From assembly GCF_001021555.1 (NCBI RefSeq), contig NZ_LDCP01000001.1, forward strand, positions 62,001 through 126,000: a DNA stretch of 64,000 nucleotides, written 5' to 3'. Origin of the DNA: Aurantiacibacter marinus. Its GTDB lineage: Bacteria; Pseudomonadota; Alphaproteobacteria; Sphingomonadales; Sphingomonadaceae. Made by a program: the position numbers and the translations under genes. How positions within the stretch are numbered: position 1 is the first letter of the stretch; each line of letters begins with the position of its first letter. The notes under the pieces are model-generated. The model searched no databases and was not told the origin of the DNA. It saw only the letters and a list, made by a program, of their open reading frames with translations. This document shows positions 17,534 through 25,331 of the stretch, in pieces.

Positions 17534-18589
17534 TTATGTCCCTCCGGTGCAGCCAAGACCGCTAGCGGCATCGGCATCGCATTGCCAGACGCGGACCCAA
17601 TCGACTTCCATGATCTTGGGGAAGCCGTTGGTGGAGATGCCCCCCAAGCCCGCGCTTTCCGGCCAATTTCCGCCAACTGCAAAATTCAGGATCAGATGAA
17701 AAGGGCGATTAAACGGCGCATTGGTTTCATTGCTGGCAGCGGTAAACCATTCTGGCGCCGCAATCGTACCAAAGGGTTCATGATCGACCAACCACGTGAA
17801 GCGCCCCTCCTCCCAAATCACCCCATAGGTATGGAATTCGCCATCAAGCACGCCGGGATAGGCGATTTCGCGGCTGCGATGGACATTGCCCGGAAACCTG
17901 TTTCCGTAGTGCAGCGTGCCAAGTACGGACTGCTCCCCTCCAGGCTCGCAATTTGCACACTCGACCCCGTGATTGACAGCTTCAAAAATGTCGATCTCAC
18001 CCGATAATGGCCATCCGCCAAAATCATCATTTTCCGGCAGCATCCAGAATGCAGGCCAGGTGCCCTGCCCGTGTGGCAGACGCGCGCGCATTTCGGACCG
18101 GCCATACTGCCAGCTGGCGAGTCTCTTTGTGGTGATCTTTCCAGAAGTAAAAGGCTGCGTGCGCTGTTCATCCGGATTGGCTTGAGACGGCTTCATGTGG
18201 GCGGTCCAGGCGTCGCCGGTAAAACTCTCCTCGCGCGCGGTGAGCATAAGCACACCGTTTGCAACAGACACATTTTCCGCCCGCACCGTATAACATTGTT
18301 GTTCCCGGTTGCCTCCACCCCAGCAGTCAGCAACCAAATTCCAGCGGGTTGGATCGATTGAAGGGGCATCGAATTCATCTGCCCACACCAGCTCCCAGCT
18401 TCCCCCTGTGTCAGCTGCGGTGGGAGCCGCGGTGGGAGCCGCGGTGGACGATGGCGTTGGCGATTGAGTGGGACCGGGCAGACCAATGATTGGGATTGCC
18501 ACAGAATTGCCATCGCCGGCGCAACCGGTCAGCGCCAAACCCATGATGGAGATCGCGCCACAAGTGCCGGCCATCCATGAAAAATCCAT
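17534..18589 (-). CDS. Glycoside hydrolase family 16 endo-beta-glucanase (laminarinase type), lipoprotein
   Basis: The 351-residue lipoprotein has a lipobox ending at cysteine 23 and then a Pro/Thr/Ala linker (residues 40-60) encoded by three 12-base repeats. The GH16 jelly-roll domain follows. The catalytic motif GEIDIFE has the expected nucleophile glutamate 198, aspartate 200 and acid/base glutamate 203. GRSEMRARLPHGQGTWPAFWML is typical of bacterial laminarinases. It should cut beta-1,3-glucan chains at the cell surface for uptake by the TonB receptor. The ATG at 18589 has a strong GGGGAGG site. A terminator hairpin separates it from the receptor gene upstream. Confidence 0.92.
   Translation of the reverse strand: MDFSWMAGTCGAISIMGLALTGCAGDGNSVAIPIIGLPGPTQSPTPSSTAAPTAAPTAADTGGSWELVWADEFDAPSIDPTRWNLVADCWGGGNREQQCYTVRAENVSVANGVLMLTAREESFTGDAWTAHMKPSQANPDEQRTQPFTSGKITTKRLASWQYGRSEMRARLPHGQGTWPAFWMLPENDDFGGWPLSGEIDIFEAVNHGVECANCEPGGEQSVLGTLHYGNRFPGNVHRSREIAYPGVLDGEFHTYGVIWEEGRFTWLVDHEPFGTIAAPEWFTAASNETNAPFNRPFHLILNFAVGGNWPESAGLGGISTNGFPKIMEVDWVRVWQCDADAASGLGCTGGT
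18413..18448. repeat. Three 12-base tandem repeats in the GH16 linker
   Basis: Three near-identical units based on GCCGCGGTGGGA encode the T-A-A-P repeats of the linker between the lipidated N-terminus and the GH16 domain. The copy number probably varies between strains, altering linker length only. Confidence 0.7.
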
Positions 18590-18637
18590 ATCTTGCCTCC
18601 CCCCGGTCGCTCTTCGCCATCTGCTGCGGGCGTCGAT

Positions 18638-18675
18638 AAAAAAAGGGCTCCGGCGCTGAGATTGCGCCGGAGCCC
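18638..18675 (-). terminator. Rho-independent terminator after the TonB receptor gene
   Basis: A 12-base-pair GC-rich stem, GGGCTCCGGCGC/GCGCCGGAGCCC with a 7-base loop, is followed on the minus strand by a run of seven T residues. It follows the receptor stop at 18717 and precedes the GH16 ribosome site. Either GH16 has its own promoter in this short gap or it is reached by read-through. Confidence 0.88.
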
Positions 18676-18716
18676 TATATTCCAGCCCCTATATCAAAGG
18701 AGCTCCGGCTATTTGA

Positions 18717-21700
18717 TCAGAAACCAAATCGCGCGATGAAGGTGTAACGCCGGTCATTGCGGAAAGCAGACCTGGTGATCCGCGTCCCGTCGTAGTCGAC
18801 GACCTGGCTCGTTTCGGTAACTTCGTCGAGCAGGTTTACAGCCTGCACACCAACTTTGATCTGGTCGGTGATCGAGTAGAAGATCGAAGCATCCAGCTGC
18901 CCCGAGGATTCCTGCCAGATTGGCGAGAACGGGAAGATGTCATCACGCGGCGTAATCAGGAATTCCGACCGCCAATTGTAGGCGGCACGCATGGCCAAGG
19001 GACCACGCTCGTAGAACAACGTAGCGTTGACGGTATGCTCGGAAATTCCGGCAAGCGGCTGAAGGAAGGCGAACGGACTGCCGCCCAATTCATCAAAATT
19101 GGTCGTGACCGACGCTTCACCCGGATTTGCCAGGTTGGGGTTCGAGAAATCGCCGCCATCGACATAGGTGTAAGTCAACTGCGACCCGAGCCCGTCAAGC
19201 AGACCTGGCAGGAAGTCATAGGTCTGCTGGTAGGCCAATTCGATGCCCTTGAGCTGACCGCTTTGATCGTTTGCAGGCCCTTCAATCTGGGTATCAACCG
19301 ACACTCCGCTCGGGCTGGTGTAATTCACCAGACCGATACCGGTGTTCACAATGCCCGTAATGTCCTTGAGGAAAAGCGATGCGGTCAATGAACCGACGGT
19401 ATCGAAATACCATTCGGCCGACAGATCGTAGTTCCACGATTCAACCGGAAGCAAGTTGCGGTTACCCGTACGGATCGAGAACAACGGACCGGATGCAAGC
19501 GTGCCCTGGTTCGACAAATTATCGGTGTTGTCACCAAGTCCGCCACCACCGCGGAAGAGCTGGAGATCGGGACGGGAAATTCCCCTCGACACCGCTGCAC
19601 GGAACAGCAGGCCATCACCGGTATCGAGCTTCACATTGAAACTGGGCAACCAGTTGTCAAACACGATATCGCGGTCATCGTTGAGGATTTCACCTGTAAA
19701 GGCCGCGGCATATTCTGCGAGTCTGGCATCAGACAGATCGCAATATCCCTGGGGGCCGCCGCCACCAATCGGAATGACAGTGCCATCGGGCAAAGTGACC
19801 GGGCTACATGCACCGACAACTTCCGAAACCTGCACGACGCCATCGCCGTTGCCGCCAGCAACAGGGTTACCGGCATTGTCGAGGACCGGCGTATCGAAAC
19901 GGCCCGGCGCCGGGAAGCCAATCTGGCCCTGGGTGCTGATCTTCGTTTCGACGTAGCGAAGGCCAAAATTGCCTTCCACTATCCAGCCGTTGTTGAAATC
20001 ATGACCGAAGTCGACACGGGCGTAAGCAGCCCTTGTTGTTTCGGCAACAATGGAGATTTCCGACGGGCAATACGGATTACAAGCCGTTGTTTCACCAGTG
20101 AGTGCATTGGTGAATGAACGGCCATTTACACCATAGTTAAATCGCTCTGGCGACTGGCCGAACTCCTGAATTTCAGCGACCTGCTCATCCGTGGTCCCGT
20201 CGAGATATTCCGCGAGGAAATCGTCGCCACCAAAGAAGAATGCTTCACCACCTGGAATCGGAGTCGGTGCGGAACCACGCTGGAACCCGTCACCGAACGG
20301 ATCACGCAAACGGGCATAAGCGGGGAAATCATCAATGTAAGCGCCACCCGAGGCACCATCGAAGGCATTGGTTACACCGATTTCACCGATAAAGATGTCG
20401 CTGTTGGGGAATCGCCCGCGTGCGTTGTTGAAGAACCGGCCCGGCGTGAAGCCGTTGTAGCCGTCTCCGCCGTCCAACTGACCGTTGCCGTTCCAATCGT
20501 AAACGATCGTACCTGCACCACCGGGATTACAGTTTGGCCCTTCACCCCAAGGCAAACAGCCATCGCGGCCGGCCCATGGTGCTGAAAGGTTGCCCCAGGT
20601 GCTGAAATCCGTGTTGCGTGTTGTACGGTCACGATCGGCCCAGCGTGCACCAACGCGCGCGCTTTTGAAGAAACCGTCGCCAATGTCATATTCCACGTCA
20701 GCGCGAAGGGTGTAAAGTTCAGCTTCGTTCTGCTCGCGGCTGTCCAGAGCAAACCAATAGTAAGAATAGAACGGGTTGCCGAAATAATCGCTCGGCGCAT
20801 TGGCTGGCGAGAGGAACGGGCTTGTCTCACTGGGAAGCACGAATTCGACTTGCGGCGTACCTTCACGCAGGTCGAGCGCAATGTCCGCCCAGGTGCTGGT
20901 CGCACCAAAAACAGAATCGCGGCTAAGTTCCGAAGTAATCCGCTGACCTTCGAAGTTGAACCGCAGGCGGTCGGTTACCGCAAAGTCGACATCAATCGAG
21001 TAATCTTCGGTGACCGAGTCCGCTTCACGAAGGAAGCGCAACGCATCGACCGGAACACCGCCATAAGGACTCTCGGCAACGCCCAGAGGTCCACCGACAG
21101 AGGTCTGCGTCAGCACACCATTGGTGAATACACCGTTTTCAAAACCCCATGTGCTGCCAGCCGCAGGGGTCGTGAAATTGCCACGCTCGTTGGGGCGCCC
21201 GATAAGCGCAAACTCTTCTGTCGCGAAGGTTGTGTCCGAACGCAGATATTCGGCAGTCAGAAGGAAACGACCGTCAACGCTTTCGTACTGGGCCACGACC
21301 GAATAAGCTTCACGCTCCCGGTCAAGGTCTGTGGTACGCACACCCGCTGCGCTTGGCACAAGCACCGAGCCGGCAGGCGGGAATTCATCGGGACCAAGAA
21401 TGGCGCCGTCAAAACCAGCCGAGCTCACGCCTTGCGCACGAATACAACCGCCGGTCAGGTCAGCATTGCGATAGCAGGGATCGGACACCTGCGATGCATC
21501 GGTGCGGCTGTTCAGTTCGCTGTTCGAATAAGCGCCCTGAATACCAAAGGTACCGATGGCGGTGTCGAATGTATTCGACGCCAGGATATTGAAAGTTGGC
21601 GACCACTCTTCGCGGAGGTCGCCATAGTTCATTTCAATCGAACCAGAAATGTTGAAGCCGAGATTATCAAGCGGCTTGCGCGTCACGAGATTAACCTGAC

Positions 21701-22238
21701 CAGCAATCGCGCCTTCAACCATGTCTGCTGTCACGTTCTTGAACACTTCGACGCGGCCGAGCAGCTCGGGCGAAACATCGTTGAAGCTCAGTACGCGGCC
21801 ACCGGTGGCCGAGAATATCTCGCGTCCGTTCAGTTCGGAGCGGACATAGGGAAGGCCGCGAATGATAACGCCCGTACCCTCAACCGAGAAACGGTCGGGA
21901 TCAGAAACCTTTTCAAAACGACCGATGTTGACACCAGGTACACGCTGCAGCGCTTCGGCCACCGAACGATCGGGCAAGGCGCCGATATCTTCAGCGGTGA
22001 TGACATCCACGAACGTGTCGGCATTTTCCTTGAAGTTCTGCGCGCTCTCGAGCGAGGCACGGAAACCGCTAACGATGATCGTGTTTTCGGCGGCCTCATC
22101 GACCTGCTCTTCGCTATCGCCTTCAGCGGGCGCATCTTGCGCCAGAGCGATGCCTGGCACCGCAGCAACCAGCGCGATGCTGGAAACGGTAGCAAGCGTA
22201 CGGATACGATTCGCGGACATAGTCATGGATTTGCGCAC
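18717..22238 (-). CDS. Large TonB-dependent receptor, carbohydrate type
   Basis: The 1173-residue outer membrane receptor has a signal peptide ending at IALAQ, then IIVSGFRASLESAQNFKENAD and the plug domain (VITAEDIGALPDRSVAEALQRVPGVNI), then a 22-strand barrel ending in FIARFGF with the usual terminal aromatic residue. Receptors of this size in Caulobacterales and Sphingomonadales take up oligosaccharides, and the GH16, GH3, LacI and MFS neighbours point to beta-glucan. The GTG at 22238 is preceded by AAGGGGAG; an ATG at 22226 is an alternative. Three operator-like repeats lie upstream. Confidence 0.92.
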   Translation of the reverse strand: MRKSMTMSANRIRTLATVSSIALVAAVPGIALAQDAPAEGDSEEQVDEAAENTIIVSGFRASLESAQNFKENADTFVDVITAEDIGALPDRSVAEALQRVPGVNIGRFEKVSDPDRFSVEGTGVIIRGLPYVRSELNGREIFSATGGRVLSFNDVSPELLGRVEVFKNVTADMVEGAIAGQVNLVTRKPLDNLGFNISGSIEMNYGDLREEWSPTFNILASNTFDTAIGTFGIQGAYSNSELNSRTDASQVSDPCYRNADLTGGCIRAQGVSSAGFDGAILGPDEFPPAGSVLVPSAAGVRTTDLDREREAYSVVAQYESVDGRFLLTAEYLRSDTTFATEEFALIGRPNERGNFTTPAAGSTWGFENGVFTNGVLTQTSVGGPLGVAESPYGGVPVDALRFLREADSVTEDYSIDVDFAVTDRLRFNFEGQRITSELSRDSVFGATSTWADIALDLREGTPQVEFVLPSETSPFLSPANAPSDYFGNPFYSYYWFALDSREQNEAELYTLRADVEYDIGDGFFKSARVGARWADRDRTTRNTDFSTWGNLSAPWAGRDGCLPWGEGPNCNPGGAGTIVYDWNGNGQLDGGDGYNGFTPGRFFNNARGRFPNSDIFIGEIGVTNAFDGASGGAYIDDFPAYARLRDPFGDGFQRGSAPTPIPGGEAFFFGGDDFLAEYLDGTTDEQVAEIQEFGQSPERFNYGVNGRSFTNALTGETTACNPYCPSEISIVAETTRAAYARVDFGHDFNNGWIVEGNFGLRYVETKISTQGQIGFPAPGRFDTPVLDNAGNPVAGGNGDGVVQVSEVVGACSPVTLPDGTVIPIGGGGPQGYCDLSDARLAEYAAAFTGEILNDDRDIVFDNWLPSFNVKLDTGDGLLFRAAVSRGISRPDLQLFRGGGGLGDNTDNLSNQGTLASGPLFSIRTGNRNLLPVESWNYDLSAEWYFDTVGSLTASLFLKDITGIVNTGIGLVNYTSPSGVSVDTQIEGPANDQSGQLKGIELAYQQTYDFLPGLLDGLGSQLTYTYVDGGDFSNPNLANPGEASVTTNFDELGGSPFAFLQPLAGISEHTVNATLFYERGPLAMRAAYNWRSEFLITPRDDIFPFSPIWQESSGQLDASIFYSITDQIKVGVQAVNLLDEVTETSQVVDYDGTRITRSAFRNDRRYTFIARFGF

Positions 22239-22312
22239 TGTTCTCTCCCCTTCGATGCGGGACTTTCTATCCCAATTGCACCGGAAATACATACCCCCCT
22301 TTAATCGGGGTT

Positions 22313-22373
22313 TGATCGTTCCATATCAAAATTGTGATCGTTCACAAGGGCAAAAAATGAACGTTCACAAGGG
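22313..22373. promoter_or_regulatory. Three phased operator-like repeats between TonB receptor and halogenase-like gene
   Basis: TGATCGTTCC (22313-22322), TGATCGTTCA (22335-22344) and TGAACGTTCA (22358-22367) are spaced 22 and 23 bases apart, about two helical turns. The last two extend into a 16-base direct repeat, TGAWCGTTCACAAGGG. The third core is a perfect palindrome and shares GAACGTTC with the site upstream of GH3. The position between divergent genes suits cooperative binding by the LacI-family regulator; this is inference. Confidence 0.6.
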
Positions 22374-22490
22374 AGGTGGCTTAGTGTAACATTTTTGCAA
22401 ACATGGTCCATTGGGCAGGCTTTGGCGGATTTGCGAATACGCCATGTTGCCGGTAGTCGCATGGGCGGATGAACAAGGATGCGTTAGATT

Positions 22491-23999
22491 ATGGCAATCG
22501 AACATATTGTGATTGTTGGTGGCGGAACAGCTGGCTGGATGGCAGCAGCGCCGCTTTCGCGCATGAAAAAGGGCCGCAAACTGGCGGTCACGCTGATTGA
22601 ATCAGAAGCCATCGGAACCGTTGGCGTGGGCGAAGCAACCATTCCGCCATTTCGCGAATTCAACCAGGCGCTGGAAATCGACGACCGCGAAATGCTGAGC
22701 GAAGTCCAAGGCTCGTTCAAGCTGGGCATCCAGTTCGTCAATTGCGGGGCGCTCGGCGACAGCTATATTCACCCTTTCGGCAATTACGGATACACCATCG
22801 GCGGGCTGTCCTTCCACCAGGTCTGGCATCACATGAAGGTAGCCGGAGACAAACGCCCGCTGCAGGTTTTCAATGTTGAAACCATGGCCGCGTATTTCGG
22901 ACGCTTTATGCGTTCCAAGGACATGGAGCGCGAAGATTTGCCTCCGGTCAACTATGCCTATCATCTCGATGCGTCCCAATATGCCAAATACCTGCGCAAA
23001 TATGCTGAATCGCGCGGCGTCGTGCGGCGGGAGGGCAAGATTTGCGATGTCCAGCTTGACGGGGAGAGCGGCGATGTGAAGTCGGTCAAGCTCGAAGACG
23101 GGACCGTCATCGAGGGGGACCTGTTTGTCGATTGTTCGGGCTTTCGCGGATTGTTGATCGAACAGGCGCTGGAAACCGGTTACGAAGACTGGTCGCACTG
23201 GCTACCCTGCAACCGCGCCGTTGCCATGCCCTGCCAACGTGACGACGGAACTCCGCCGCCACCTTTCACCAGGGCGACCGCGCATGCGGCCGGATGGCAA
23301 TGGCAGGTGCCGTTGCAGCACCGCAACGGTAACGGCCACGTCTACTGCGATTCCTTCATGTCTGCCGACGAGGCGACCGACATTCTCGTCAAGAACATGG
23401 CAGGAAAGCCCACAGCCGATCCAAACCACCTGCGTTTCGTTACCGGTCGGCGCAAAAAGTTCTGGAACCGCAATGTGGTTGCGCTGGGACTTTCGGCGGG
23501 ATTCATGGAGCCGCTGGAATCCACTTCGATCCACTTGGTCCACACCGGAATCAACAAGTTGATCGCCTTGCTGACGCTGGACGATATCACGGATGCAGCG
23601 CGCAATACCTTCAATCGGCTGACGGGCAGGGAATATGCGCGGATCCGGGATTTCCTGATCCTGCACTATAATGCCACCAGCCGTGATGACACCGAGTTCT
23701 GGAATTATTGCCGCACGATGAGCGTGCCCGATACACTGAGCGAAAAGGTCGAGCTGTTCCGGACGACGGGCCAGATATTCCGCGAAGAAGACGAACTCTT
23801 TACCGAAACAAGCTGGGCTGCGGTGATGTTGGGACAGGGCGTGGAGATGCAAGCCCACAATGCCATGGCGAGCTCGCTGGACAAGGCCGCCACGAAGTCC
23901 GAGTTTGACGAGATCGAACGCACAATTCGCACAATGGTTCAGCACATGCCCGGCCATGGCGATTATCTGGCGAAATACTGTCCTGCAGCACCGGCCTGA
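22491..23999 (+). CDS. Flavin-dependent tryptophan-halogenase-like protein
   Basis: The 502-residue protein has the FAD motif IVGGGTAGWMAA at residues 8-19 and the halogenase features: GVGEATIPP (45-53), the candidate catalytic lysine 77 in FKLGIQF, the GWQWQVP motif (268-274) and a candidate glutamate 343 in EPLESTS. These match the flavin-dependent halogenases that make hypohalous acid and pass it to a lysine. Such genes recur beside carbohydrate TonB receptors in this bacterial group, and the substrate there is not known. It is divergent from the receptor and shares its operator region. A reductase supplying reduced flavin is not in the window. Confidence 0.85.
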   Translation: MAIEHIVIVGGGTAGWMAAAPLSRMKKGRKLAVTLIESEAIGTVGVGEATIPPFREFNQALEIDDREMLSEVQGSFKLGIQFVNCGALGDSYIHPFGNYGYTIGGLSFHQVWHHMKVAGDKRPLQVFNVETMAAYFGRFMRSKDMEREDLPPVNYAYHLDASQYAKYLRKYAESRGVVRREGKICDVQLDGESGDVKSVKLEDGTVIEGDLFVDCSGFRGLLIEQALETGYEDWSHWLPCNRAVAMPCQRDDGTPPPPFTRATAHAAGWQWQVPLQHRNGNGHVYCDSFMSADEATDILVKNMAGKPTADPNHLRFVTGRRKKFWNRNVVALGLSAGFMEPLESTSIHLVHTGINKLIALLTLDDITDAARNTFNRLTGREYARIRDFLILHYNATSRDDTEFWNYCRTMSVPDTLSEKVELFRTTGQIFREEDELFTETSWAAVMLGQGVEMQAHNAMASSLDKAATKSEFDEIERTIRTMVQHMPGHGDYLAKYCPAAPA

Positions 24000-24078
24000 C
24001 TTTCAGGCGCAGTGTCTGCGCATTTGTCATGCCTCTGTCATTTCGTGTAGGCAAAGGGCCTGATCTGGAAGGGCCCGC

Positions 24079-24717
24079 ATGATTCTGCGTATCGGTATGT
24101 CAGTTGCAGCATTGTCGCTGGCCGCAATTCTTGCGGTTCCAGCGCATGCAGACGTGCTTGAGATAAGCGCGGATGGCGAAGTTCGCTGGATTTCCGGTGG
24201 CGTGCCCGTCGCTGACGCCGATGTGGTTGCCTATGCCGGACCGGTTGGCGAAGTTCCGACAGACGTGATGTCTTTCCTGCCCGATCATGCCGTGGCCGAT
24301 ACCCGGCTGCATGCTTCCGGCATTCCCGCCGCCTATGCCGTCACCATTCACGACCTTGCCCGCCGTTTCGATCTCAGCCCCGCCTTGCTCGAAGCTGTCG
24401 TGTGGCAGGAAAGCCGGTGGCGGGCTGACGCCGTGTCTCCGGCTGGTGCACGCGGCCTTGCCCAATTGATGCCCGGCACTGCGCGTGATCTTGGCGTCGA
24501 TCCGGATGATCCTTTCGCCAATCTTGAAGGCGGCGCGCGGTACTTGCGTGAACAGCTGGACCGGTTCGACGGCGATCTGGAACGCGCCCTTGCTGCCTAT
24601 AATGCAGGTCCAGGACGGGTTATCCGTTCAGGGGGCATTCCGCGTATTCGTGAAACACAAATGTATGTGGCCGCAATTATGGGCCGCTTGTCCGACCATT
24701 CCCGGAGTCCTGAATAA
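24079..24717 (+). CDS. virB1: Lytic transglycosylase, VirB1-like
   Basis: The 212-residue protein has a signal peptide ending at PAHA and a C-terminal SLT domain (about residues 85-205). The catalytic glutamate 111 lies in VVWQESRW, followed by SPAGARGLAQLMPGTA and AYNAGPG. It cleaves peptidoglycan glycan strands, probably to open a path for the secretion channel. It ends two bases before virB2 and so heads the type IV secretion operon. A GGAAGGG ribosome site precedes the ATG. Confidence 0.88.
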   Translation: MILRIGMSVAALSLAAILAVPAHADVLEISADGEVRWISGGVPVADADVVAYAGPVGEVPTDVMSFLPDHAVADTRLHASGIPAAYAVTIHDLARRFDLSPALLEAVVWQESRWRADAVSPAGARGLAQLMPGTARDLGVDPDDPFANLEGGARYLREQLDRFDGDLERALAAYNAGPGRVIRSGGIPRIRETQMYVAAIMGRLSDHSRSPE

Positions 24718-24719
24718 CA

Positions 24720-25016
24720 ATGCACATCTTTGCCCGTCTTGCCGCGTTTCTGACACTTGTGTTGCCCTCCGCCGCCTTTGCGCAGGACCCAGCCGGTTCC
24801 GGCCCGATCAACAGCGCCTTTGGCTGGATGCGTGACACGCTGCTCGGCACCGTGGCCACCACCGTCGCCGTGATGGCCGTGGCTGCCGTGGGCTTCATGA
24901 TGCTGACAGGCCGCGTCAACTGGCGCTTTGGCGCAACCGTGATCATCGGCGTTTTTATCATCTTTGGCGCAGCCTCCATCGTGGCGGGCATCCAGGGCGC
25001 TGCGGCTGTCGGATAG
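24720..25016 (+). CDS. virB2: Type IV secretion pilin-like protein VirB2
   Basis: The 98-residue protein has an N-terminal signal ending near AAFAQ and two hydrophobic helices (about residues 42-61 and 68-93), the layout of VirB2/TrbC pilins. In other systems VirB2 forms the pilus or channel lining. It starts two bases after the virB1 stop and lies 12 bases before virB3. Primary sequence is poorly conserved in this family, so the call leans on layout and operon position. Confidence 0.85.
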   Translation: MHIFARLAAFLTLVLPSAAFAQDPAGSGPINSAFGWMRDTLLGTVATTVAVMAVAAVGFMMLTGRVNWRFGATVIIGVFIIFGAASIVAGIQGAAAVG

Positions 25017-25028
25017 GCTGGGCCTGTA

Positions 25029-25310
25029 ATGCAAATGACCCGCTACCCCGTGCACCGCGCGCTTACCCGTCCGCAGATGTTTGCGGGCGTGACGTATAAT
25101 TTTTTCGTGATCAACGCGCTGGTCACGACGGAGCTGTTCCTGATTACCGGCAGCTTCTGGTCCATGCTCGGCGCTGCCGGGATGCACGCGGTCGGCTATT
25201 TCGCGTGCCTGCGTGAACCGCGTTTTTTCGACCTCTGGATCACCAGGGTCAGCAAGTGCCCGCGCGTGAAGAACTACAAACGCTGGGGCTGCAATTCATA
25301 CGCCGCCTAA
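25029..25310 (+). CDS. virB3: Type IV secretion protein VirB3
   Basis: The 93-residue protein has the VirB3 layout: a short N-terminus with HRALTRPQMFAGV, two membrane helices between residues 20 and 60, and a basic tail containing RVSKCPRVKNYKRWG. VirB3 is an inner-membrane partner of the VirB4 ATPase. Its position between virB2 and virB4 supports the assignment. Confidence 0.87.
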   Translation: MQMTRYPVHRALTRPQMFAGVTYNFFVINALVTTELFLITGSFWSMLGAAGMHAVGYFACLREPRFFDLWITRVSKCPRVKNYKRWGCNSYAA

Positions 25311-25331
25311 TTTGCGGCAGGAGCAAATGCG

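Noticed and set aside
20850-22304. A 484-residue plus-strand frame across the TonB receptor
   Set aside because: It is antisense to the conserved plug and barrel and has no recognisable domain.
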